A stretch of 64,000 nt of DNA from Azoarcus sp. DN11 (GTDB lineage: Bacteria; Pseudomonadota; Gammaproteobacteria; Burkholderiales; Rhodocyclaceae), in the NCBI RefSeq assembly GCF_003628555.1, contig NZ_CP021731.1, positions 558,001-622,000 on the forward strand, in the 5' to 3' direction. Position numbers and translations under genes: made by a program. The notes under the pieces were generated by a model. It saw only the letters and a program-made list of their open reading frames with translations, had not been told where the DNA came from and did no database searches. Shown piece by piece: positions 1 to 8,834 of the stretch (within the stretch, counting starts at the first letter, position 1; each line of letters starts with the position of its first letter).

Positions 1-460
1 CCGGTGTCGACAGCGTGATCGCGATCAGCAGTGCAACGGTGAAGCCGGTGCTGGTCGCGGCCTCGGCTTCGATCTTGCCGCCGCTGGTCATCACCTTGAG
101 CAGCGTGCCGCCGTCGGCGAGGGAGGTGAGCAGCAGCACCAGCAGGCTGCCGGCAAGGTAGATCAGGCCGATCGTCACCAGCGCGGGGAGGTTCTGCTGG
201 AAGCCGGAGAACAGCACGTCCGGCCCCGCCTTGCGCCCCTTGTCGATCGCCTGGCAGGTGTTGAGCACGCCCAGCGACAGGATCGGCATCAGCAGCGAGG
301 CGATGACCTGGCCGAGGAACGGGACCACGGAGACGAGGATCAGCAGCAGCAGGTAGCCGAAGGACGCGAAGGTGAGCAGCGCCGGGTTGCGCCGCCAGAT
401 CTGCAGGCCTTCGCCGAGCCAGGCGAAGCCGCGCCCGGACGGGAGTTGTCGTGCTTGCAT
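1..460 (-). CDS. BPSS1780-family inner-membrane protein (partial, C-terminus outside window)
   Basis: The first 153 residues of a membrane protein whose 3' end runs off the left edge. It starts at an ATG (458-460) four bases beyond the stop of the next upstream gene, so the two are surely co-transcribed. Hydrophobic segments lie at about residues 23-45, 47-62, 88-112 and 138 onward. The N-terminal pattern of a Gly-rich turn, then an Arg-Arg-Asn-Pro motif before the first membrane segment, matches the BPSS1780 family of betaproteobacterial membrane proteins. No biochemical function is established for that family. It appears to be a tandem paralogue of the neighbour at 465-1301. Confidence 0.7.
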   Translation of the reverse strand, partial: MQARQLPSGRGFAWLGEGLQIWRRNPALLTFASFGYLLLLILVSVVPFLGQVIASLLMPILSLGVLNTCQAIDKGRKAGPDVLFSGFQQNLPALVTIGLIYLAGSLLVLLLTSLADGGTLLKVMTSGGKIEAEAATSTGFTVALLIAITLSTP

Positions 461-464
461 GCGC

Positions 465-1301
465 CTACTCGTCGGCGGTGTCGATGGGGGCGAGCAGGGC
501 CGGGGCCGGCTGCGGGCGATCGGGCGCGAAGGTGTCCTGCCACGCGGCGTGCAGGGCACCGGCCAGCACCGGGACCAGGGCCAGCATGCCGAGCCCGGCC
601 GGCAGCATCGCGATCCACACCAGCACGTAGAGGATGAAACCCAGCACGATGAAGCTGGTGAGGTTGCCAAGGCAGGCGCGCGCCGAGAGCTTCATCGCGT
701 CGAGCGGCGAGACGCCCTGCAGCATCACGAGGGCCGGCGCGAACCACAGCGCCATCAGCAGCAGCACCCACAACACCGTGAACACCGCGACGGCAAGCAT
801 CACCCCGCCCGCCGCGAGGCTCATGCCGGCGAAGGCGCCGACCAGCATGCCGGTCAGCGCCGCGCTGCTGCCGACGGCGGCGGCGATCAGGGCCGCGAGC
901 AGGGCGCCCAGCAGGTGGAAGCCGCCGATCATCAGGAGATTGCCGGCATGGCGGCGCACGCCGTCGAAGAGGTGGTCGATGCGCAGCGGCTCGCCCTGCG
1001 CCAGCGCATGGGCTCCGGAGAGCATGCCGGCGACGAGCACCGGGAAGGCGAGCGGTGCGAGCGCCCAGCCGAGGAAGGGCACGAGGCCCAGGGCGCTGAG
1101 GGCGACGATCAGCACGAGGGTCTGGGCGACCCAGATGCCGGGGCTGGCGGTGAAGGTCTTCCAGCCCGCGGCGATCCATTTCAGCGTGTCGGCCGGCGTG
1201 ACATGGCCCGGCGGCGGCAGCGGATGGCGGCGGTGCGGGGCACCGTGTCCCGCCGGGTCGGCGGAATGGTGCGCGGAGTGAGTGGAGTGGGCTTCGTTCA
1301 T
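465..1301 (-). CDS. BPSS1780-family inner-membrane protein
   Basis: A 278-residue polytopic membrane protein. A His-rich soluble N-terminus (about residues 1-35) precedes about six hydrophobic segments between residues 50 and 255, and the tail is polar. The sequence around residues 38-110 (WIAAGWKTF, then a long hydrophobic pair, then HLFDGV) is typical of BPSS1780-type proteins. It starts three bases after the thrB stop and ends four bases before the partial paralogue, so it is the middle gene of a leftward operon. Function unknown; the operon position next to homoserine kinase is common in relatives but does not by itself imply a role in threonine synthesis. Confidence 0.75.
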   Translation of the reverse strand: MNEAHSTHSAHHSADPAGHGAPHRRHPLPPPGHVTPADTLKWIAAGWKTFTASPGIWVAQTLVLIVALSALGLVPFLGWALAPLAFPVLVAGMLSGAHALAQGEPLRIDHLFDGVRRHAGNLLMIGGFHLLGALLAALIAAAVGSSAALTGMLVGAFAGMSLAAGGVMLAVAVFTVLWVLLLMALWFAPALVMLQGVSPLDAMKLSARACLGNLTSFIVLGFILYVLVWIAMLPAGLGMLALVPVLAGALHAAWQDTFAPDRPQPAPALLAPIDTADE

Positions 1302-1304
1302 CGT

Positions 1305-2246
1305 TCAGAGCGGCAGGGAAGGCGCTGCCGCAATGCGCAGGCGCAGGATGTCGCGGTATTCGGCGGGCGGCTTCACGAGCACCATCTCGCCCGGTTTGGG
1401 CAGGTGAAAGTCTTCGGCGCGTGACAGCCAGAAGCGCAGTGCGGCCGCGCGCAGCATCGCCGGCCAGCTCGCGCGCTCGGCGCCGGTGAAGGGGCGTTCG
1501 GCATGGTAGGCGTCGAGCAGCGCCGCGCTGCGCTGCGGGTCCAGTTCGCCGTCGGCGCTCGTGCACCAGTCGTTCACGGTGACGGCGACGTCGAAGAGCA
1601 GCGCATCGTGGCCGGCGAAGTAGAAGTCGATCACGCCGCCGACGTGGTCGCCGTCCCACAGTACGTTGTCGCGGAAGAGGTCGGCGTGGATCACGCCCTG
1701 CGGCAGGCTCGCGTAGTCCACGGCAGCCTGGAAGGCGAGCTCGGCGTCGAGCAGGGCCTGTTCGTCGGCGGGCAGGAAGGGGCGCACGCGGGCGGCGGCG
1801 GCCGTGCGCCATGCCGCGCCGCGCGGGTTGTCCTGCCTGCGGCCGTAGGACAGGCCGGCGAGGTGCAGGCCCGCGAGCATCGCGCCGACGCGCGCGCAAT
1901 GCTGCATGCCCGGCGCCATCTCGGACTTGCCCGACAGGCGCATCACCAGCGCGGCGGGCCGCTCGCTGAGCGTGCCGAGATATTCGTTGTCGCGGTTGGC
2001 GATCGGTGCGGGCACCGGCAGGCCGTGGCGCGCGAGATGCGCCATCAGGTGCAGGTAGAAGGGCAGCTCGGCGCGCGGAATCGCCTCGAACAGCGTCAGC
2101 ACGTAGCGGCCGAGCGTGGTCGTGACGAAGAAATTGCTGTTCTGGACGCCGGCCGAGATGCCCTGCAGCTCGACGAGGCGGCCAATGGCATAGTGGCCGA
2201 GCCAGCGGGACAGCGTCTCGGGGGCAACGGCGGTGAAAACGGACAT
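1305..2246 (-). CDS. thrB: Homoserine kinase (choline-kinase/APH type)
   Basis: Homoserine kinase phosphorylates homoserine with ATP to give O-phosphohomoserine, the step before threonine synthase, in the cytoplasm. The 313-residue protein has the APH/choline-kinase fold rather than the GHMP fold of the E. coli enzyme. Visible features are the N-terminal FTAVAPETLSRWL stretch that is characteristic of this ThrB subfamily, the GVQNSNFFV nucleotide loop near residue 33, the catalytic Brenner-type motif GVIHADLFRDNVL near residue 190 (catalytic Asp, Mg-binding Asn) and the following GVIDFYFAG Asp. Full length for the family. It lies 44 bases downstream of the DUF2782 gene and 3 bases upstream of the BPSS1780 gene. 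Confidence 0.93.
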   Translation of the reverse strand: MSVFTAVAPETLSRWLGHYAIGRLVELQGISAGVQNSNFFVTTTLGRYVLTLFEAIPRAELPFYLHLMAHLARHGLPVPAPIANRDNEYLGTLSERPAALVMRLSGKSEMAPGMQHCARVGAMLAGLHLAGLSYGRRQDNPRGAAWRTAAAARVRPFLPADEQALLDAELAFQAAVDYASLPQGVIHADLFRDNVLWDGDHVGGVIDFYFAGHDALLFDVAVTVNDWCTSADGELDPQRSAALLDAYHAERPFTGAERASWPAMLRAAALRFWLSRAEDFHLPKPGEMVLVKPPAEYRDILRLRIAAAPSLPL

Positions 2247-2290
2247 GTGAGGATGAGCGGTGAGTCAGTGGCCCGCAGGCCGGAAGGGCA

Positions 2291-2611
2291 TTACCAGGAC
2301 TTGATCACCCACATCGGCACGGAGAGCGACGGCAGCACGTCCTGGCGCGACATGACGCCGTTGCCCTCGTTGTCGATGAGGTAGTAGGGCACGCCGTGCG
2401 GGGGCGTGACCTTGATCATGTAGAGCTTGCCGCGGATGCGGTACTCCTGCACCGTGTCCTGGCCGCGCTTGACGATCGTGACTTCCGGGTCCATCGACGG
2501 ATCGCCGGCCGGCATCGGCGGCGGTTCGGGAATCGGTTCGAGCTTGGGGGGCTGCTGGGCCGCAACCGGGGTTGCGATGGCCATCAGCAGCACGATGAGA
2601 TTTCGGCGCAT
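2291..2611 (-). CDS. DUF2782 family exported protein
   Basis: A 106-residue protein with a cleavable signal peptide (MRRN then a hydrophobic run ending VAAQQ). A Pro/Glu-rich linker follows (about residues 20-40), then a compact domain with the conserved pattern EYRIRGKLYMIKVTP and PYYLID typical of DUF2782. Function unknown. It is presumably periplasmic. The ATG at 2609-2611 is chosen because it directly begins the signal peptide. Homologues usually sit between polA and thrB, as here. Confidence 0.82.
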   Translation of the reverse strand: MRRNLIVLLMAIATPVAAQQPPKLEPIPEPPPMPAGDPSMDPEVTIVKRGQDTVQEYRIRGKLYMIKVTPPHGVPYYLIDNEGNGVMSRQDVLPSLSVPMWVIKSW

Positions 2612-2664
2612 GGTGCTCTCCTTATATGCGCGGATTCTAGCAGACCCGCGCCGTGCGTCCGTCA

Positions 2665-3390
2665 TCACAGGTTGAGCAGCAGTTCGTGTTCCTCGGGCAG
2701 CGGCAGGAAGCCGCGGTGCTCGTAGTGCTTGAAGATCGCCTCGACGACTTCCTCGGGGGTGTCGATGACCTGGATCAGGTCGAGGTCCTCCGGGTTGATC
2801 ATGCGTTCGGCGACGAGGCGGTCGCGGAACCAGTCGATCATGCCTTTCCAGAACGGCCCGTGCACGAGGATGATCGGGATCTTGCGGCCCTTGCCGGTCT
2901 GGATCAGCGTGAGCGCTTCCATCAGCTCGTCGAGCGTGCCGAAGCCGCCCGGCATCACGACGTAGGCCGAGGCGAAGCGCACGAACATGAACTTGCGCGC
3001 GAAGAAGTGCTGGAAGGTCTGCGAGATGTCCTGGTAGGGGTTGGAGCTCTGCTCCATCGGCAGCTGGATGTTGAGGCCGATCGACGGACTCTTGCCGAAG
3101 TAGGCGCCCTTGTTCGCGGCTTCCATGATGCCCGGGCCGCCGCCCGAGATCACCGAGAAGCCGGCGTCGGAGAGCAGGCGGCTGATGCGCTCGGCGAGGA
3201 GGTAGTACATGTGGTCGGGCGGGATGCGCGCGCTGCCGAAGATCGACACCGCCGGCCGGATCGCGTTGAGCCGTTCGGTCGCCTCGACGAACTCTGCCAT
3301 AATTCCGAAGATGCGCCACGATTCGCGCGCATTGAAGCGCGGCGCGGTGCTGCTCGGGGCGCTGGGGGGGATTTTCTCTTTCGCGGCCAT
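2665..3390 (-). CDS. LOG family protein (TIGR00730 type, putative cytokinin riboside 5'-monophosphate phosphoribohydrolase)
   Basis: A 241-residue Rossmann-fold protein with the LOG signatures GGGPGIMEAANKGA (about residues 85-98) and PGGFGTLDELMEAL (about residues 131-144), whose Arg/Glu residues form the nucleotide-monophosphate hydrolase site in characterised LOG proteins. These enzymes cleave ribosides of AMP-like compounds; the physiological substrate in bacteria is usually unknown. I start at the ATG at 3388-3390 (MAAKEKI); an in-frame ATG 25 codons upstream exists but would add a non-conserved polar tail and nearly reach the divergent polA start. It is the first gene of the leftward group LOG, DUF2782, thrB. 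Confidence 0.85.
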   Translation of the reverse strand: MAAKEKIPPSAPSSTAPRFNARESWRIFGIMAEFVEATERLNAIRPAVSIFGSARIPPDHMYYLLAERISRLLSDAGFSVISGGGPGIMEAANKGAYFGKSPSIGLNIQLPMEQSSNPYQDISQTFQHFFARKFMFVRFASAYVVMPGGFGTLDELMEALTLIQTGKGRKIPIILVHGPFWKGMIDWFRDRLVAERMINPEDLDLIQVIDTPEEVVEAIFKHYEHRGFLPLPEEHELLLNL

Positions 3391-3478
3391 GTTGTTCTCG
3401 TCTTGTCGTTCTGCCGGTCCGTGCGCCGGCGTCTTCTGATTCCGGGCGGCGCCCGGATCCCGCAAGGAAATCTGCCTG

Positions 3479-6244
3479 ATGCCCGTCCTGTTGCTCGTCG
3501 ATGGTTCCAGCTATCTGTATCGCGCCTTCCATGCGCTGCCGGATCTCCGCACGTCGCAGGGCGAGCCGACCGGGGCGATTCGGGGTGTGTTGTCGATGCT
3601 ACGTCGGCTCGAAAGCGACTACAAGGCCGAATTCCGTGCCTGCGTGTTCGACGCCAAGGGCAAGACCTTCCGCGACGACCTGTACCCGGAATACAAGTCG
3701 CACCGCCCGCCGATGCCCGACGACCTGCGCGCGCAGATCGAACCGCTGCACGCGGCGGTGCAGGCGGAAGGCTGGCCGCTGCTGGCGATCGAGGGGGTCG
3801 AGGCCGACGACGTGATCGGCACGCTCACGCGCCAGGCCCAGGAGCGTGGCTGGGAGGTCGTGATCTCGACCGGCGACAAGGACCTGACCCAGCTCGTGCG
3901 CCCTGGCGTGAAGTGGGTGAACACGATGAGCGAGGAGGTGCTCGACGAGGCCGGCGTGACGGAGAAATTCGGCGTGCCGCCCGAGCGCATCGTCGATTAT
4001 CTCGCGCTGGTCGGTGATGCCGTCGACAATGTGCCGGGCGTCGAGAAGTGCGGGCCGAAGACGGCGGTGAAGTGGCTCACCGAGTACGGCACGCTCGACA
4101 ACCTCGTCGCGAACGCCGACAAGGTGGGTGGCAAGGTGGGCGAGAACCTGCGCAAGCATCTCGATTTCCTGCCGCTGGGGAAGAAGCTCGTGACGGTAGT
4201 GACCGACGTCGCGCTGCCGCTGGCGCTCGACGCGCTGCCCGCGCGCGGGGACGACAAGGCGGCGCTACGCGCGCTGTACGAGCGCTTCGAGTTCCGCGGC
4301 TGGCTCAAGGATCTGGACGGGCCGGCGTCGGTGCGCAATGCTGGGGGTAGCGCCCGGTCGGCGAACGCCGTTGCGCCGGAGGCATCGGGCGCGGTCGCCG
4401 TCGTGACGGAGGACCCGCCCGCGGCGCCGGGCGCGCATCGCGGCGGCTACGTGACGATCCTCGACCGGGCGACGTTCGACGCCTGGCTGGCGAAACTCGA
4501 GGCCGCGGTGCTCGTCGCGTTCGACACCGAGACGACCAGCCTCGACCCGATGGCGGCGCAGCTCGTGGGCATGTCCTTCGCGACCGTCGCGGGCGAGGCG
4601 GCCTACCTGCCGCTGGCGCACCGCGGACCCGACGTGCCGGCGCAGCTGCCGCTCGCCGAGGTGCTCGCGCGCCTCAAGCCGTGGCTCGAATCGGACGCCC
4701 ATGCCAAGCTCGGCCAGAACCTCAAGTACGACGCGCACGTGCTCGCCAATCACGGCATCCGTCTCGCCGGTATCGCGCACGACACGCTGCTGCAGTCCTA
4801 CGTGCTGGAAAGCGACAAGTCGCACGACATGGATTCGCTGGCGAAGCGCCATCTGGGCCTGACGACGATTCCCTACACCGACGTGTGCGGCAAGGGCGCG
4901 AAACAGATCGGCTTCGACGAGGTCGCGCTCGAGCGTGCGAGCGAATACGCGGCCGAGGACGCCGACATCACGCTGCGCCTGCACGAGACGCTGTGGCCGC
5001 AGCTCGAGGCGGTGCCGGCACTGGCCGCGTTGTACCGCGACATCGAGATGCCGGCGATGCAGGTGCTGTTCGACATGGAACGCACCGGCGTGCTGATCGA
5101 CGACTTCCTGCTCGCGCAGCAGAGCGAGGAGCTCGGGCGGCGCCTGATGGCGCTGGAGCGCGAGGCGCACGAGCTCGCCGGGCAGCCCTTCAACCTCGCC
5201 TCGCCCAAGCAGCTCGGCGAGATCCTGTTCGGCAAGCTGGGCCTGCCGGTCGTCAAGAAGACTGCGACCGGCCAGCCCTCCACCGACGAGGAGGTGCTCG
5301 TCCAGCTCTCCGACGACTACCCGCTGCCCAAGCTGCTGCTCGAACACCGCGGCTTCGCGAAGCTCAAGAGCACCTACGCGGACAAGCTGCCGCGCATGGT
5401 CAACCCGAAGACCGGGCGCGTGCACACGAGCTTCTCGCAGGCGGTCGCGGTCACCGGGCGGCTGGCGAGCTCGGAGCCGAACCTGCAGAACATCCCGATC
5501 CGCACCGCCGAAGGGCGGCGCATCCGCGCGGCCTTCATCGCGCCGCGCGACCACGTGATCGTGTCGGCCGACTATTCGCAGATCGAGCTGCGCATCATGG
5601 CGCACCTGTCGGGCGACGCGCGCCTGCTGGAAGCCTTCGCGCACGGCGAGGACGTGCATCGCGCGACCGCCTCGGAAGTGTTCGGCGTCACGCCGGCGGA
5701 AGTCACCAGCGAGCAGCGCCGCTATTCGAAGGTCATCAATTTCGGCCTCATCTACGGCATGAGCGCGCACGGGCTGGCGAAGAACCTCGGCATCGACCGC
5801 GCCGCCGCGCAGGGCTGGATCGACCGCTATTTCGCGCGTTATCCGGGCGTCGCCGACTACATGGAGCGCATCAAGGGCGAGGCCAAGGCGAAGGGTTACG
5901 TCGAGACGGTGTTCGGGCGCCGGCTGTATCTGCCCGACATCCGCGCGCAGCAGGTGGGGCGCCGCCAGGGGGCCGAGCGCGCGGCGATCAATGCGCCGAT
6001 GCAGGGTACGGCGGCGGATCTCATCAAGAAGGCGATGATCGCGGTGCACGGCTGGCTCGGGGCGTCGGGGCTCAGGTCGCGCCTGATCCTGCAGGTGCAT
6101 GACGAACTGGTGCTGGAAGTGCCGCGCGACGAGCTCGAGCTGATGCGCCGCGAACTGCCCGCGCGAATGGGCGGCGTGGCCGAGCTCGCGGTGCCACTGC
6201 TGGTCGAGGTCGGGGCGGGGAACAACTGGGATGAAGCGCACTGA
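3479..6244 (+). CDS. polA: DNA polymerase I
   Basis: A 921-residue replication/repair polymerase, similar in length to the E. coli enzyme (928). Domain order: 5'-3' exonuclease (about 1-290, VDGSSYLYRAFHAL, EADDVIGTL, VVISTGDKD), proofreading 3'-5' exonuclease (about 320-500) with its carboxylates in place (AFDTETTSLD, GQNLKYDAH, YAAEDADITL), and polymerase domain with motif A (DYSQIELRIMAHLSGD), motif B (RRYSKVINFGLIYGMS) and motif C (QVHDELVLEVP). All three activities therefore look intact. A good ribosome-binding site (AAGGAAA) precedes the ATG. It is divergent from the LOG gene with 88 bases between the starts, and followed by a REP-like palindrome. Confidence 0.98.
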   Translation: MPVLLLVDGSSYLYRAFHALPDLRTSQGEPTGAIRGVLSMLRRLESDYKAEFRACVFDAKGKTFRDDLYPEYKSHRPPMPDDLRAQIEPLHAAVQAEGWPLLAIEGVEADDVIGTLTRQAQERGWEVVISTGDKDLTQLVRPGVKWVNTMSEEVLDEAGVTEKFGVPPERIVDYLALVGDAVDNVPGVEKCGPKTAVKWLTEYGTLDNLVANADKVGGKVGENLRKHLDFLPLGKKLVTVVTDVALPLALDALPARGDDKAALRALYERFEFRGWLKDLDGPASVRNAGGSARSANAVAPEASGAVAVVTEDPPAAPGAHRGGYVTILDRATFDAWLAKLEAAVLVAFDTETTSLDPMAAQLVGMSFATVAGEAAYLPLAHRGPDVPAQLPLAEVLARLKPWLESDAHAKLGQNLKYDAHVLANHGIRLAGIAHDTLLQSYVLESDKSHDMDSLAKRHLGLTTIPYTDVCGKGAKQIGFDEVALERASEYAAEDADITLRLHETLWPQLEAVPALAALYRDIEMPAMQVLFDMERTGVLIDDFLLAQQSEELGRRLMALEREAHELAGQPFNLASPKQLGEILFGKLGLPVVKKTATGQPSTDEEVLVQLSDDYPLPKLLLEHRGFAKLKSTYADKLPRMVNPKTGRVHTSFSQAVAVTGRLASSEPNLQNIPIRTAEGRRIRAAFIAPRDHVIVSADYSQIELRIMAHLSGDARLLEAFAHGEDVHRATASEVFGVTPAEVTSEQRRYSKVINFGLIYGMSAHGLAKNLGIDRAAAQGWIDRYFARYPGVADYMERIKGEAKAKGYVETVFGRRLYLPDIRAQQVGRRQGAERAAINAPMQGTAADLIKKAMIAVHGWLGASGLRSRLILQVHDELVLEVPRDELELMRRELPARMGGVAELAVPLLVEVGAGNNWDEAH

Positions 6245-6270
6245 GGGGCGCTGAGGACCGGCTATTAGTC

Positions 6271-6360
6271 CGGCAACCAACTACCGTTCGGGCTGGGCTT
6301 GTCGAAGCCCTGCCAATGCTCTTCGACAGGCTCAGGGCGAACGGTTGTATTTGGTTGCCG
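6271..6360. repeat. REP-like nested palindrome downstream of polA
   Basis: The outer arms CGGCAACCAA (6271-6280) and TTGGTTGCCG (6351-6360) are perfect 10-base inverted copies. Inside them a second imperfect inverted repeat pairs ACCGTTCGGGCTGGGCTTGT (from 6283) with the reverse of GGCTCAGGGCGAACGGT (ending 6345), centred on a TCGAAG...CTTCGA pair. The inner core (CTTCGACAGGCTCAG) is a widely dispersed intergenic repeat in many proteobacterial genomes; that is recalled knowledge. It could act as a transcription-end hairpin for polA. Confidence 0.75.
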
Positions 6361-6386
6361 GGTGACTGAACAACCGGGATTCTTCT

Positions 6387-8018
6387 TTGGCGTTCACTGT
6401 TCTCGGCCTTTCCGGCAGCCGGGCCTGCGACCCGGCGGCGGCCTTGTACGTCGACGGGCAGCTCGTCGCGGCGGCCGAGGAGGAGCGCTTCGTGCGCGAG
6501 CGGCATGCGCCGGGCAGGATGCCGAGAGAGGCGGCGAGTTTCTGCCTGGCGTCGGCGGGGATTGCGCCGGACGAGGTTGATGTCGTCGCGGTGGCGCTAG
6601 CGTCGGATGGCGAATCCGCTACGGATCGGGCCCGGGTCGAAGCCTTTCTCGGCGACTTGGATTTCGATGCTGCGCGCACGCCGATCGAGCCGGTCGACTA
6701 CCTCGATTCGCACGCCGCGAGTGCCTATTACTGCTCGGGCTTTGCCGAGCACACGGCGATCCTGTGTCTCACCGGGTCCGGCAGTCTTCTCGGTTACGGT
6801 GAGAGCGGGCGGATTCACCGCCTCCGCGAATCCGCCTATCCGCACTCGCTTTGGGCGCTGTACGGCGCTCTGACCGAATATCTGGGGTTCGAGATGGGGG
6901 ACGGCGAATACAAGCTGATGGGGATGGCGCCCTACGGCGATCCGCGTCGCTTCGACCTGTCGCGGCTTGCGTGTTTCGAGGACGGCGAGCTCGTCATCGA
7001 CACGTCGTACGTGAACGTGGCCGCCGGCCAGCGCTACATGGAAGACGGGCGGAGTTATTCGTTCTCGCGGCGGCTGGTTGACTGGCTCGGGCCGCCTCGG
7101 CGGGGCGATGCCGCTGACGAGCCCTACGTGCATTACGCGGCGGCGATGCAGGCGTTTTTCGAGGCGCTCGCGCTGCAGATGATCGACCATGACCTCGGCG
7201 ACATGCTTCGCGAGACTGGGCGGATCGCGTTCGCGGGCGCGGGAGCGCTCAACGTCAAGCTCAACCAGCGCATCGTCGCGCGCGGCGATGTGCGCGAGCT
7301 CTTTGTGCAACCGGCCGCGGGGGATGCGGGGACGGCGCTCGGGGCTGCGGCGGCGGTATCGGCGAAGCGCGGCGTCGTGATCGAGTGCATGGAGCATGTC
7401 TATCTGGGGCCGCGGCATACGAACGAGGACGTAATCGCGGCGTGCGAGGCATATCCCGTCCTCCCGCGCTGGCATGTGCTAGACGACGTGCCCCGTCGTA
7501 TCGCCCGATTGCTCGCCGATGGGCATCCGGTCGCGTGGTTCCAGGGGCGGATGGAGTTCGGGCCGCGGGCCTTGGGTGCGCGTTCGATCCTCGGCTGTCC
7601 GAGTGTCGCGGGTGTGGCCGACCGCATCAACGAGCAGATCAAGTTCCGCGAACGCTGGCGGCCGTTCGGCCCGGCGATGCTCGATCGGGTTGCCCCGCAA
7701 ATGCTTGCGGGTTCGCATCCCGCGCCTTTCATGACGCTGACCTTCGACGTCGCCGATTCGTGGAAGGTGCGGGTGCCGGAAGTCGTGCACGAGGACGGCA
7801 CGGCGCGCGCGCAAGTCGTGCGGCGCGAGCAGCATCCTCGGTATTACGCGCTGATCGAAGAACTTGAAAGGCTCACCGGCAACGGGGTTGTGCTGAACAC
7901 CTCGCTGAACCGTCGTGGCGAGCCGATCGTCTGTTCGCCGCGAGACGCGCTCGATATGTTCTTCGCCTCTGACCTGCAGTACCTGGTGATGGAGGACGTG
8001 CTGGTCGAGAAGGGCTGA
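6387..8018 (+). CDS. NodU/TobZ-type O-carbamoyltransferase, divergent active site
   Basis: A 543-residue member of the carbamoyltransferase family, which transfers a carbamoyl group from carbamoyl phosphate via carbamoyl-AMP to a sugar or antibiotic hydroxyl. The C-terminal half is conventional: PAAGDAGTALGAA near 310 and WFQGRMEFGPRALGARSIL near 385. The N-terminal Kae1/YrdC-like part is degenerate: the usual His-Asp pair at the start is CDPAAAL (14-20), and the metal-binding His-x3-His is reduced to one histidine, with Tyr105 where the first His is expected before His109. The start is TTG, because the fold's first strand (VLGLSG) begins within four codons. It lies at the edge of the LPS locus, tail to tail with the deacetylase. 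Substrate unknown; it may be a modified or inactive enzyme. Confidence 0.8.
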   Translation: MAFTVLGLSGSRACDPAAALYVDGQLVAAAEEERFVRERHAPGRMPREAASFCLASAGIAPDEVDVVAVALASDGESATDRARVEAFLGDLDFDAARTPIEPVDYLDSHAASAYYCSGFAEHTAILCLTGSGSLLGYGESGRIHRLRESAYPHSLWALYGALTEYLGFEMGDGEYKLMGMAPYGDPRRFDLSRLACFEDGELVIDTSYVNVAAGQRYMEDGRSYSFSRRLVDWLGPPRRGDAADEPYVHYAAAMQAFFEALALQMIDHDLGDMLRETGRIAFAGAGALNVKLNQRIVARGDVRELFVQPAAGDAGTALGAAAAVSAKRGVVIECMEHVYLGPRHTNEDVIAACEAYPVLPRWHVLDDVPRRIARLLADGHPVAWFQGRMEFGPRALGARSILGCPSVAGVADRINEQIKFRERWRPFGPAMLDRVAPQMLAGSHPAPFMTLTFDVADSWKVRVPEVVHEDGTARAQVVRREQHPRYYALIEELERLTGNGVVLNTSLNRRGEPIVCSPRDALDMFFASDLQYLVMEDVLVEKG

Positions 8019-8022
8019 AGCT

Positions 8023-8784
8023 TCAGGTCGATGGCACGAATTCCGCGCGCCGGATCGGTGGCTGCTTCGGCGTGTTCTTGAGGTGCATCTTCCACAGTAC
8101 ACCGACCAAGCTGTCGCCGTAGGAGACCGCCTTGCGCGGCAGTGTCAGCGGGTCGTCGGCGACGGTCGCGGGCGCGCGCAGGCAGGTCGTCGCGCACGCG
8201 TAGCCCGCTTCGGCGACGGCCTCGACGGCGCGGATGTCGTGGCTGCCGTAGGGATAGCAGAAGTGCGGCACGGCTTCGCCCAGCAGGTCTTCGAGCATCG
8301 CTTTGCAGTCGGTGACTTCGCGGCGGATCGTCGCGGTGTCCTGCTCGGCGAGCTTCACGTGGTTCACCGAGTGGCCGCCGAAGCCGCAGCCTTCGCGGCG
8401 CAGCTGGCGGATGCGCTCGGCGCTCATCAGCGGCGGGGTGTCGCGGCCGTCGCGGGCGAACCATTCCGAGGGCTTGCCGATGAGTCCCGCGATCAGATAG
8501 ACCATCGCCGGAAACTGGTAGCGCTGCAGGATCGGCCACGCGTGCTCGTAGAAGTTTTCATAGCCGTCGTCGAAGGTCAGTGCGACCGCGCGCTCGGGGA
8601 TCGCCATTTCGCCCTGCACGCACGCGAGCACCTCGTCCATCGACAGCACGCGATAGCCGAAGCGGGCGAGCCAAGCCATCTGCGCGGCGAAGCGGTCGAC
8701 GCGGCAGTAGGTCGAGCGGTGCGCCTGCATCGGCGCGAAATTGCCGATCTGGTGGTACATCAGGATGTTGATGCCGTGGCTCAT
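8023..8784 (-). CDS. Polysaccharide deacetylase (NodB/CE4 family)
   Basis: A 253-residue CE4-family protein that would remove N-acetyl groups from a glycan chain or sugar nucleotide. Visible CE4 motifs are TFDDGYENF (motif 1, about residues 70-78, catalytic and metal-binding Asp), GGHSVNHVKL (motif 2, metal His-x3-His, about 140) and CYPYGSHD (motif 3, about 176). No signal peptide is obvious, so it may act in the cytoplasm on a lipid-linked or nucleotide precursor. An in-frame ATG ten codons upstream (8812-8814) is an alternative start; neither has a clear ribosome-binding site. It is the last gene of the leftward LPS block beginning with the O-antigen ligase. Confidence 0.85.
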   Translation of the reverse strand: MSHGINILMYHQIGNFAPMQAHRSTYCRVDRFAAQMAWLARFGYRVLSMDEVLACVQGEMAIPERAVALTFDDGYENFYEHAWPILQRYQFPAMVYLIAGLIGKPSEWFARDGRDTPPLMSAERIRQLRREGCGFGGHSVNHVKLAEQDTATIRREVTDCKAMLEDLLGEAVPHFCYPYGSHDIRAVEAVAEAGYACATTCLRAPATVADDPLTLPRKAVSYGDSLVGVLWKMHLKNTPKQPPIRRAEFVPST

Positions 8785-8834
8785 GGCGGGGGCGGGCGGA
8801 GACTCAGGGCGCATTGTCGCACGATGCCGCGGCG

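Noticed and set aside
4265..6280. A 671-codon minus-strand open frame opposite polA
   Set aside because: Same shadow effect; the composition is Arg/His/Leu-rich without motifs, and polA is intact on the plus strand.
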